Assembly (NCBI GenBank): GCA_018812505.1
Contig: JAHJDK010000235.1
Span: 1 to 9,242 of the forward strand
Reading direction: 5' to 3'
Length of the DNA: 9,242 nt
From: Nanobdellota archaeon
GTDB taxonomy: Archaea > Nanobdellota > Nanobdellia > Woesearchaeales > GCA-2686295
The notes below the pieces were generated by a model. The model searched no databases, was not told where the DNA came from, and saw nothing but the letters and a program-made list of their open reading frames with translations. Shown piece after piece: positions 1-5,559 of the stretch; position 1 is the stretch's first letter; every line of letters starts with the position of its first letter. The translations under genes were made by a program, and so were the position numbers.

Positions 1-2
1 AC

Positions 3-467
3 AAGGATGTTGATGGTTTTACAAGATTAATTGTTCCTTATAATACAAAGCTTGGCAAGGGAGAAATTTTTATTGATATTAACGCAAGAGGAAAATTATT
101 GTCAAAACCTGAACTTTTAGAGATAAAACATTTTTATCCCAACATTCCAAAGTATAGTTTCCCATGTTTGAATCGTCAGGAGATGTTTGCAGAAAAACTT
201 GCAGCAGCAATTGGAAGAAACAAGCCAAGAGATCACTTTGATATATACACCATAATCAAGAATGGTTTTAAAATAGATTTCAGTCTCACTAAAAAAAAAT
301 GCAAACAATCAGGTTGCCAGTTTGATGTTGTGAAGATGTTTAATAATGCAAAGAAGCTTCACAAAAAATGGAGTGAAGATATGCTGCCGCTCTTAGCAAA
401 TGAAATTGAATTCAAAGAAGTAATCCAGACACTCGCAAAAGAATTCGATTTAAAATCATATAAATAA
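3..467 (+). CDS. AbiEii/AbiGii-family nucleotidyltransferase toxin, C-terminal part (5' end outside the window)
   Basis: The reading frame is open from the first complete codon at base 3 to the TAA at 465-467, giving 154 visible residues; the true start lies upstream of the window. The diagnostic stretch is EMFAEKLAAAIGRNKPRDHF followed by DIYTI (about visible residues 60-84). This matches the E-K-x-A-x-x-x-R-x-K-x-R-D-x-x-D-hydrophobic motif typical of the AbiEii/AbiGii (DUF1814) family, the toxin half of type IV toxin-antitoxin or abortive-infection systems. The catalytic nucleotidyltransferase core (GG/GS motif) would lie upstream and cannot be inspected. An internal TTG at 99 is not a credible start because the homologous beta-strand region begins before it. 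No antitoxin-like gene follows, so an AbiEi-type partner, if present, would be upstream. Codons favour AAA, ATA and AGA, unlike gpmI. The family call is fairly sure; toxin activity is inference. Confidence 0.72.
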   Translation, partial: KDVDGFTRLIVPYNTKLGKGEIFIDINARGKLLSKPELLEIKHFYPNIPKYSFPCLNRQEMFAEKLAAAIGRNKPRDHFDIYTIIKNGFKIDFSLTKKKCKQSGCQFDVVKMFNNAKKLHKKWSEDMLPLLANEIEFKEVIQTLAKEFDLKSYK

Positions 468-513
468 AAAGGCAAAATTATATTCTTAACAATACACAAA
501 AAGATTTTATACT

Positions 514-531
514 TTAATGTTTCGGCATTAA
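514..531. repeat. Small hairpin, 6-bp stem with 6-base loop
   Basis: TTAATG (514-519) and CATTAA (526-531) are exact reverse complements around the loop TTTCGG. TAC (510-512) and GTA (536-538) could pair further out with mismatches between. It lies 47 bases after the toxin stop codon. It is not followed by a T-tract, so a terminator role is not supported, and the AT-rich stem would be weak. Confidence 0.3.
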
Positions 532-618
532 TATAGTACACAATTTAAAGTCAAGGACTATTTTGTTTATAAATCTTGAATTTAGCACAAATTAATTTTT
601 AAATCTTTTAACTACTTT

Positions 619-654
619 AAAATGGAAATATTTAAATAGTTGTTTTTCCATTTT
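619..654. repeat. Perfect 10-bp inverted repeat framing the TATA box of the CBS gene
   Basis: AAAATGGAAA (619-628) and TTTCCATTTT (645-654) are exact reverse complements separated by 16 bases. The spacer contains the TATA box at 631-638, and the dyad centre (636.5) falls within that box. The expected transcription start (about 661) is downstream, so this is unlikely to be an RNA structure. A DNA operator for a dimeric regulator that competes with TBP/TFB is the simplest reading, by inference. Confidence 0.6.
631..638 (+). promoter_or_regulatory. TATA box of the CBS-domain gene
   Basis: The sequence is TTTAAATA, with a purine-rich BRE-like stretch (GGAAA, 624-628) directly upstream. Counting about 30 bases on gives a transcript start near 661 and a leader of about 17 bases before the TTG at 679. 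Confidence 0.7.
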
Positions 655-664
655 TATCTGCATT

Positions 665-670
665 GGTGGG
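665..670 (+). promoter_or_regulatory. Shine-Dalgarno-like GGTGGG for the CBS gene
   Basis: GGTGGG lies 8 bases before the TTG start at 679 and can pair with the CACC part of the archaeal anti-Shine-Dalgarno sequence. It supports use of the rare TTG start, which is the first possible codon after the in-frame TAA at 676-678. Confidence 0.5.
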
Positions 671-678
671 TGTTTTAA

Positions 679-1080
679 TTGATTGATGAAGAAAACTATA
701 TTATTGAGAATTCTATGAATGGTTTGCTTTTTCATGCTGATAAGAATGATAGTGTTCATAGATTAGCTCATCTTCTGGCTGATTATAAAGCTGACGCGAT
801 TATTATTCGTGAAAACGGTGTGCCTATTGGAATTGTAACTGCAGGTGATGTTTTAATGAGTGTTTCAAGAGCGGGTGGTGATTTAACGTCTTTATTGGCT
901 GAGAATATTATGACTTCCCCAATTATTAGTATTGATTCCCACAGATATGTTGATGAGGTAAAGGCTTTTATGCTTAATCGTGGTATAAGAAAACTTCCTG
1001 TTAAAAGAGATAATGATATAATTGGTTTAGTGGTTGACCCTGAGATTTTAAGCAATTCTGTTCTTTACAAGTCAGATTGA
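679..1080 (+). CDS. Tandem CBS-domain (Bateman module) protein
   Basis: This 133-residue soluble protein consists of little more than two CBS motifs. The first spans about residues 15-70 and ends in GIVTAGDVLM. The second spans about 76-127 and shows the canonical ENIMTSPIISI opening and the closing IIGLVVDPEIL, with RGIRKLPV between. Tandem CBS pairs bind adenine nucleotides, S-adenosylmethionine or similar ligands and act as sensors. Stand-alone versions are common in archaea and regulate partner proteins that cannot be named from sequence. The start is TTG at 679, fixed by an in-frame stop directly upstream and a GGTGGG ribosome site. It is a single-gene unit with its own TATA box inside an inverted repeat, and it ends in a T-tract facing the convergent MutS-like gene. 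Ligand and partner are unknown; the family call is firm. Confidence 0.88.
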   Translation: MIDEENYIIENSMNGLLFHADKNDSVHRLAHLLADYKADAIIIRENGVPIGIVTAGDVLMSVSRAGGDLTSLLAENIMTSPIISIDSHRYVDEVKAFMLNRGIRKLPVKRDNDIIGLVVDPEILSNSVLYKSD

Positions 1081-1100
1081 GATAAAGATTTACATACAAC

Positions 1101-1118
1101 TTTTTATTCTCATTTTTT
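1101..1118 (+). terminator. T-rich terminator after the CBS gene
   Basis: A run of five T (1101-1105) and a run of six T (1113-1118) lie in the 45-base gap between the convergent genes. Bare T-tracts on the coding strand are the usual archaeal intrinsic termination signal. No equivalent T-tract is seen for the opposite-strand MutS-like gene. Confidence 0.5.
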
Positions 1119-1125
1119 CATAATT

Positions 1126-2844
1126 CTAGAGGGGTATATCTTCTCCTTGTAGGAATGGATTCTCATCAGATTCAGGTGTGAATGTTTGTACCCCTCTATA
1201 AAACTCTGGTCTGTTTTCAGGAAGCTTCGCTCTAAGGTTTTCTCTTGTTGCTCCAATATTGTTAAGCACTCTCTCACTTTCAAAGTCAGTTGGTCCTTCT
1301 GCAATAACTGGCTGGTATAGGTTATTCTTTTGTGTGCTTGGCTTATAAACTGTTCCATCTAGCTTACGGACTGATTTGTGAAGATTTAACTGGTGAGAAG
1401 TTGTTATCACAGTATTGTTTCTTTCAAGAAGAGCAGGAACTATTTCTTCCAATAATTGGCAGGCTGTTGAATCATTAGTTGTATCTCCAAACTCATCTAT
1501 TAATATGATATCATTTTTGTATGTCTGCGATAGTTCAAACTCAAAACATTTGTAGTTCATCTCAAATTCAGATCCTCCAGTACCAGGTGTTTTTATGAAC
1601 TTGAAAAAGTTTGTTCCAGGAAATAATCCATACTTTGCTTCTTTGGCTGGTAGTGGGAATCCTGAATTTATTAAATTGCTTGCCAAGAATATTGTTCTCA
1701 ACAGTTCTGACTTACCATTATGGTTTGGTCCTTCAACATGAATTAATTGTTTTTCAGGTTCTATACTAAAATCTATGGGGTAAATAATTTCTTCATCTGA
1801 TTTATTGTATGAGTGGTGCTGATTCATGCTTTTTATAATCATTCTGATAGAATATATTTCTTTTAAGTGCATTTGGTTGGGTGTTTCTAATATCTCTGGA
1901 AAAACAATAGGATATCCATGATGCTCTAACTGTTTGTAAAAATTTGTTCCTGCAAGTGCATGGTTTAATTGTATCATTGCTGTAAAAATACTTGTTGTCA
2001 TCAATTCAACTGTTTTCAGGTTGACCCATCTAAGGTTTTGTCTTGATGAAATTGTTATCTCCTCATCAACTAGTTTTGCAATTCCATTAGTATATTCTAT
2101 AAAATAATGTTTACCAGTATCAGGGTGATCAAAAGGGATGTTTGCAGTTTCAAAATTGTCCACAGCAGGATGATAAAATTCAACAAAATCCTCAAGTTTT
2201 ATTCCTTCTTTGAGCTTTGCATATCTAATTCCAGTTCCAAACTCAGGCTCTGCAACGGATATTATCCTATTTTGCTTTGAGAGATCTTTTTCCTTAGCTA
2301 TTTCTTGGTAGAGTTTATCTTTTCTCACATTTTCAATCCATTCAAAAAGGATTTCAAATCCTTTAGCTGTTGGCTTATACTTTTCCAAAGATAATATGTT
2401 ATTAAAAAATCGTTCTACTCTTTCAGAACTAATATTAACTCCTTGAACTATTGTTCCCTGATCAAAACCTGCATTGGTAAACAATAATTGACTTTTGATT
2501 ATGTCTGTTATTGTGTTGTACAATCCATCGTTTGTTGCTATGTTCTTTATGAATTCCTGTGATTGCAAAATGGTTTCCTTAGAAGGTTTCATTGCAACAA
2601 GAAGAGGCATCAACTTGTTATGATCTGACATATACGATGCATCTGTGAAGCATTTTGAAACAATATCTAGTTCTTTATGATCAAAATATATGTCGCTGGT
2701 AAATTGAAAAAAATGATGATTAAATTGTTTTTTATGAACAAAAGGATAATACTTCGAGAATATGTTCGGTTCAATTCTGAGAAAACTAGCTATATTATCA
2801 GGTCCTAAAATGGGTGGTGGTGTGAAATGGTCGTAAGTAATCAT
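1126..2844 (-). CDS. MutS-family ATPase lacking mismatch-recognition domains
   Basis: The protein has 572 residues, against roughly 800-900 for true MutS. The C-terminal MutS-type ABC ATPase is clear. It has a P-loop GPNHNGKS (372-379), PAKEAKYG (399-406), the MutS signature-like GTGGSEFEMN (421-430), Walker B IILIDEFGD (446-454) and an H-loop region TTSHQ (481-485). Residues about 50-340 are largely helical and fit the MutS core/lever-clamp region. The N-terminal Phe-x-Glu mismatch-reading domain of MutS1 is absent, and there is no Smr or LAGLIDADG domain, so this is neither MutS1 nor a typical MutS2. Several normally fixed positions differ: family GPNM(G/A)GKST reads GPNHNGKSE, and GRGTS reads GDTTN. 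The ATG at 2844 has an AGGTGG ribosome site 12 bases upstream. The 50 or so residues after about 515 form an acidic, proline-containing tail. A DNA-clamp or recombination role is inference; there are no repair genes nearby. Confidence 0.8.
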   Translation of the reverse strand: MITYDHFTPPPILGPDNIASFLRIEPNIFSKYYPFVHKKQFNHHFFQFTSDIYFDHKELDIVSKCFTDASYMSDHNKLMPLLVAMKPSKETILQSQEFIKNIATNDGLYNTITDIIKSQLLFTNAGFDQGTIVQGVNISSERVERFFNNILSLEKYKPTAKGFEILFEWIENVRKDKLYQEIAKEKDLSKQNRIISVAEPEFGTGIRYAKLKEGIKLEDFVEFYHPAVDNFETANIPFDHPDTGKHYFIEYTNGIAKLVDEEITISSRQNLRWVNLKTVELMTTSIFTAMIQLNHALAGTNFYKQLEHHGYPIVFPEILETPNQMHLKEIYSIRMIIKSMNQHHSYNKSDEEIIYPIDFSIEPEKQLIHVEGPNHNGKSELLRTIFLASNLINSGFPLPAKEAKYGLFPGTNFFKFIKTPGTGGSEFEMNYKCFEFELSQTYKNDIILIDEFGDTTNDSTACQLLEEIVPALLERNNTVITTSHQLNLHKSVRKLDGTVYKPSTQKNNLYQPVIAEGPTDFESERVLNNIGATRENLRAKLPENRPEFYRGVQTFTPESDENPFLQGEDIPL

Positions 2845-2856
2845 TTTGCATATTAT

Positions 2857-2862
2857 CCACCT
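2857..2862 (-). promoter_or_regulatory. Shine-Dalgarno AGGTGG of the MutS-like gene
   Basis: Read on the minus strand, AGGTGG lies 12 bases before the ATG at 2844. It falls at the very start of the predicted short leader. Confidence 0.5.
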
Positions 2863-2885
2863 CTTTTTTGTTGTGAATGTGTGTT

Positions 2886-2893
2886 TATTTAAT
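2886..2893 (-). promoter_or_regulatory. TATA box of the MutS-like gene
   Basis: On the minus strand the sequence reads ATTAAATA. The predicted transcript start is about 2862, leaving an 18-base leader that begins with the AGGTGG ribosome site. The architecture matches that of the CBS gene. Confidence 0.5.
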
Positions 2894-2922
2894 AAGGTTT
2901 GTGTGTTTTTTCAAACCAAAAA

Positions 2923-2930
2923 CTTTTTTA
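2923..2930 (+). promoter_or_regulatory. TATA-like box of gpmI
   Basis: CTTTTTTA is preceded by the A-rich BRE-like ACCAAAAA (2915-2922). The ATG at 2956 lies 33 bases after the first base of the box, so the gpmI transcript is probably leaderless or nearly so. The box sits in a 111-base divergent promoter region shared with the MutS-like gene. Confidence 0.45.
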
Positions 2931-2955
2931 ACCAAGAATTTTATTTCTATTAATT

Positions 2956-4473
2956 ATGAAGAAACACAAGGTTATTCTGGTTATAAGGGATGGCTGGGGT
3001 TATAGAAGTTCTTCTGAACAAAACGCTATTAAGAATACGTCAACCCCTAATACTGACAAGTTGATGAAGGCTTATCCTCACACTTTGATTAATGCTTCTG
3101 GTGAGGCTGTTGGTCTGCCTGAAGGTTATCAGGGCAATAGCGAAGTTGGTCATATGACTATCGGTAGCGGCAGAGTAATATTTCAATCTCTTGCAAAAAT
3201 TAATCATTCTATAAAAACTAGTGTTTTTTTTAAGATTCCTGAGTTTTTGGAAGCAATCAATAATTGCAAGAAACATTCTTCAAAGCTTCATTTGATTGGA
3301 TTATTGCAGGTTCAAGGAGTCCATGCTCATATTAATCATTTGTTTGCATTGCTTGATTTATGTGAACAGCAAAAGTTCAGAGATGTTATTGTTCATGTAA
3401 TAACTGATGGCAGGGATGCTCCTGTGACTGATAGTTTGAAGCACGTTTCAAAATTGATGAAGAAACTTAAGACTTTAGGGTTTGGATTTATTGGCACTGT
3501 TTCTGGACGGTATTATACTATGGACAGGGATAAACGTTGGGATAGAACTGAAAAAGCTTATGATTGTATTGTGAATGCTTCTTCTGATAAACAGCCTTTT
3601 TCTAGTGTATTTGATGTTCTGGAGGATTGCCATTCAGATGGTGAGACTGATGAGTTTATTGTTCCGAGAATTGCTGAAGGTTATGAAGGTGTTAAAATTA
3701 ATGATTCTATGATTTTCTATAATTTCAGGACTGACAGGCCTAGGCAATTTACACAGGCAGTTGTTGAAAAAAACTTTGTTGGTTGGAAGCGTCAGCCTTT
3801 GAAGGTTTTCTATGTTGGTATGACTCAGTTTTATAATCCTATGAATGCAAAGGTTGCTTTTAAGGACCAGAATTTAAATAATTTGCTTGGTAAAGTTGTT
3901 GCTGATAGTGGTTTAAAGCAGCTGCGAATTTCTGAGACTGAAAAGTATGCTCATGTTACTTTTTTCTTTAATGGTCAGGTTGAAACTCCGAATAAGGGTG
4001 AGGATAGGCTTTTGGTGAATTCTCCCAAGGTTGCCACTTATGATTTGCAGCCTGAGATGAGTGCTTACGAGGTTACTGACAAGCTTGTTTCTGAAATTGT
4101 GAAGGAGAAGTATGATTTGATAATTACTAATCTGGTTAATGGTGATATGGTTGGACATACTGGTTTGTTGAAGGCCATTAAAAAAGCTGTTAAAACAGTT
4201 GATGATTGTGTTGGTAAAATTGTCGATGCAGGTTTAAAGCATAATTACACTTTGTTGGTGTTTGCAGATCATGGTAATGCTGAGGATCAGACAACTTTAT
4301 GGCGTACCAGTCACACTATTAATCCTGTTCCTTTGATATTTGTTAGTGAAGATGAATCACTTAAAAAATTGACTTTACCTAATAATAAGGGTTTGAAAGA
4401 CATTGCACCTACAACTCTTAAATTGCTTGGTTTGAAAAAACCTAAGGAAATGACTGGTGAGAGTTTAGTTTAA
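2956..4473 (+). CDS. gpmI: 2,3-bisphosphoglycerate-independent phosphoglycerate mutase
   Basis: The enzyme interconverts 3- and 2-phosphoglycerate in glycolysis and gluconeogenesis in the cytosol, using two Mn ions and a phosphoserine intermediate. The protein is full length (505 residues, usual range about 505-515). All expected catalytic residues are visible: Asp12 in RDGWGY, nucleophile Ser62 in QGNSEVGH, His123 in GVHAH, Arg153-Asp154 in DGRDAP, Arg185 and Arg191 in SGRYYTMDRD, Arg258 and Arg261 in NFRTDR, Lys330 in ETEKYAHVT, Asp397 and His401 in NGDMVGHTG, Asp438-His439 in FADHGNAE, and His453 in SHTINPVP. The phosphatase-like part is split by the transferase insertion, as is normal. 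This is the bacterial-type enzyme, not the shorter archaeal ApgM type. The ATG at 2956 fits a leaderless transcript. Coding is rich in GTT, GCT, GGT and TTG codons. A T-tract follows the stop. Function is secure. Confidence 0.96.
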   Translation: MKKHKVILVIRDGWGYRSSSEQNAIKNTSTPNTDKLMKAYPHTLINASGEAVGLPEGYQGNSEVGHMTIGSGRVIFQSLAKINHSIKTSVFFKIPEFLEAINNCKKHSSKLHLIGLLQVQGVHAHINHLFALLDLCEQQKFRDVIVHVITDGRDAPVTDSLKHVSKLMKKLKTLGFGFIGTVSGRYYTMDRDKRWDRTEKAYDCIVNASSDKQPFSSVFDVLEDCHSDGETDEFIVPRIAEGYEGVKINDSMIFYNFRTDRPRQFTQAVVEKNFVGWKRQPLKVFYVGMTQFYNPMNAKVAFKDQNLNNLLGKVVADSGLKQLRISETEKYAHVTFFFNGQVETPNKGEDRLLVNSPKVATYDLQPEMSAYEVTDKLVSEIVKEKYDLIITNLVNGDMVGHTGLLKAIKKAVKTVDDCVGKIVDAGLKHNYTLLVFADHGNAEDQTTLWRTSHTINPVPLIFVSEDESLKKLTLPNNKGLKDIAPTTLKLLGLKKPKEMTGESLV

Positions 4474-4479
4474 TTTTTT
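4474..4479 (+). terminator. T-tract after gpmI
   Basis: Six T residues begin directly after the TAA stop codon, just before the TATA box of the next gene. The tract is short, so termination may be partial and some read-through into the arginase-like gene is possible. Confidence 0.35.
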
Positions 4480-4488
4480 CTGAAAACC

Positions 4489-4496
4489 TTTAAATA
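4489..4496 (+). promoter_or_regulatory. TATA box of the arginase-like gene
   Basis: TTTAAATA is preceded by the BRE-like GAAAACC (4482-4488). The ATG at 4520 lies exactly 31 bases after its first base, predicting a leaderless mRNA. The gene therefore has its own promoter despite lying 46 bases from gpmI. Confidence 0.7.
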
Positions 4497-4519
4497 ATAC
4501 CTTTCTACTTCTAGTTTTT

Positions 4520-5299
4520 ATGAGACTTATTAAAATTCCTTTTAATGGTGGTTCTTTAGATGAGACTGCTGACCAGGATTCTGCTCCTGATAAGATTGTT
4601 GAGCTGCTAAAGCGTTTTAGTTTGGATGAGGATGGACGTTTTTTTGTGATTAATCAGGAGGAGTTATTGGTTGATAATTCTGATTTGCAGGAGACTTTTC
4701 ATCGTGTTGAGTCATTAATTGCTAAAGAGAATTATTTGACTTTGGTGTTAGGCGGTGATCATTCTCTTACTTATCCTTGTTTTAGGGCTTTTGCCAGGAA
4801 GCATGTTAATCCTGGAATTGTTGTTTTCGATGCTCGCGCTGGTGTGTCTGAGGATTTAAAGGTTAATAATTCTGATTATCTTAGGGCTTTGTTGAATGAA
4901 CATATTGTTAAAGGTGAGAATGTTTTATTGGTTGGTTTGAGGTCTTGGTCTAAGGATGAGATTGCTTTTCTAAGGAAGAATAATATTAAATTTTACACTA
5001 TGAGAGAGATTTCTATGGAGGGAAAGTCTGAGGTTTGTGATTCTGTTATGAGTGTTGCTCGTGAGTGGGATGGTTTTTATTTATCTGTCGGGGTTGGTGT
5101 TCTTGATCCTGCTTTTGCGCCTGGCACTTCTTGTTTGGAACCTGGTGGTTTGACTAGTAGGCAGTTGTTATATTTTATTCAGCGTTTAAAGTTGTTGAAG
5201 AATTTGAAGATGGTTGATGTTGTTGAGGTTTGCCCTTCTAAGGATTTTAATGACATTACTTCTTTGATTGCTGCTAAACTTATTTCTGAGCTAGCATAG
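4520..5299 (+). CDS. Arginase/agmatinase-fold protein with a dismantled metal site (probable pseudoenzyme)
   Basis: The 259-residue protein follows the ureohydrolase fold from end to end: LVLGGDHSLTYP (75-86), VVFDARAG (101-108), the loop after YLSVGVGVLDPAFAPGT (187-203), EPGGLTSRQ (207-215) and VVEVCPSKD (234-242). Active members bind two Mn ions with the H of GGDHS, the D-H-D of DAHxD and the two D of SxDxD. Here His81 and Asp104 remain. The DAHxD motif reads DARAG (Arg106, Gly108) and SxDxD reads SVGVG (Gly191, Gly193), so four of six ligands are gone. Hydrolysis of arginine, agmatine or a related guanidino compound is therefore very unlikely. The structural shell DPAFAPGT and the late Glu236 are retained and the frame is intact, suggesting a retained non-catalytic role such as ligand binding, scaffolding or hetero-oligomer regulation (inference). 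It has its own TATA box and a leaderless ATG. No active paralogue is visible in the window. Confidence 0.85.
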   Translation: MRLIKIPFNGGSLDETADQDSAPDKIVELLKRFSLDEDGRFFVINQEELLVDNSDLQETFHRVESLIAKENYLTLVLGGDHSLTYPCFRAFARKHVNPGIVVFDARAGVSEDLKVNNSDYLRALLNEHIVKGENVLLVGLRSWSKDEIAFLRKNNIKFYTMREISMEGKSEVCDSVMSVAREWDGFYLSVGVGVLDPAFAPGTSCLEPGGLTSRQLLYFIQRLKLLKNLKMVDVVEVCPSKDFNDITSLIAAKLISELA

Positions 5300-5306
5300 T
5301 TTTTTT
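5300..5306 (+). terminator. T-tract after the arginase-like gene
   Basis: Seven T residues start directly at the stop codon boundary, 10 bases before the TATA box of the next operon. The sequence matches the archaeal T-tract type of terminator. Confidence 0.45.
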
Positions 5307-5316
5307 AACCGAAAAA

Positions 5317-5324
5317 TTTAAATA
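5317..5324 (+). promoter_or_regulatory. TATA box of the XRE/membrane-protein operon
   Basis: TTTAAATA is preceded by the A-rich BRE-like CCGAAAAA (5309-5316). The expected transcript start is about 5348, only 4 bases before the TTG start at 5352. Confidence 0.65.
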
Positions 5325-5340
5325 GTAAAGCTTACTTTAC
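5325..5340. promoter_or_regulatory. Dyad between TATA box and transcript start, candidate autoregulatory operator
   Basis: GTAAA (5325-5329) and TTTAC (5336-5340) are exact reverse complements. The overlapping AGTAAAG/CTTACT (5324-5336) is also nearly palindromic. The dyad starts at the base after the TATA box and ends before the predicted transcript start, where a bound repressor would block polymerase recruitment in archaea. The first gene of the operon encodes a helix-turn-helix protein, so autoregulation is plausible but inferred. Confidence 0.4.
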
Positions 5341-5351
5341 GTATAGTTAAC

Positions 5352-5558
5352 TTGACATTAACTAAGAATAATACAAAAGAAAAAAGACAAAAAGCAGGCT
5401 TAAGCCAGGAAAAACTTGCCGAATTGATTGGTGTTACCAGACAAACTATTATCTCAATAGAGGTTGGCAGGTATGTTCCTAGTCTAGAATTAGCGATAAA
5501 ACTTGCTCGTCAGTTCAAATGCAAGATTGAAGATTTGTTTGATATAGGAGGTAAATAA
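5352..5558 (+). CDS. XRE-family helix-turn-helix regulator (small, Cro/CI type)
   Basis: This 68-residue protein is essentially one HTH_3 domain. KEKRQKAGLSQEKLAELIGV (residues 9-28) carries helices 1 and 2, RQTIISIEVGRYVPSLELA (30-48) the recognition helix and its neighbour, and LARQFKCKIEDLF the closing helices. It resembles the short archaeal and bacterial repressors that usually precede a small membrane-protein gene. The TTG at 5352 is the only usable start: there is an in-frame TAA at 5319 and no other ATG, GTG or TTG before the HTH. It is followed after one base by the membrane-protein gene, so the two form an operon. A dyad just upstream is a candidate operator. The gene uses AAA, ATA, TTA and AGA-type codons, unlike the preceding genes. 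DNA binding is confidently predicted; the target is inferred. Confidence 0.88.
   Translation: MTLTKNNTKEKRQKAGLSQEKLAELIGVTRQTIISIEVGRYVPSLELAIKLARQFKCKIEDLFDIGGK
5546..5552 (+). promoter_or_regulatory. Strong Shine-Dalgarno AGGAGGT of the membrane-protein gene
   Basis: AGGAGGT lies inside the last codons of the XRE gene, 7 bases before the ATG at 5560. It is the best ribosome site in the window, as expected for the second gene of an operon in an otherwise largely leaderless set. Confidence 0.75.
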
Positions 5559-5559
5559 A

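Noticed and set aside
99..467. Short gene starting at TTG 99
   Set aside because: The same frame is open back to the window edge and the upstream residues read as a continuous part of the AbiEii fold, so this is the tail of a longer gene.
468..618. Possible antitoxin gene after the AbiEii toxin
   Set aside because: No frame with coding character is present on either strand; only a weak 6-bp hairpin and AT-rich sequence are seen.
1110..1358. 82-residue minus-strand frame within the MutS-like gene's 3' end
   Set aside because: It overlaps the conserved MutS-like frame out of phase and has no recognisable motif or promoter, so it is a shadow frame.
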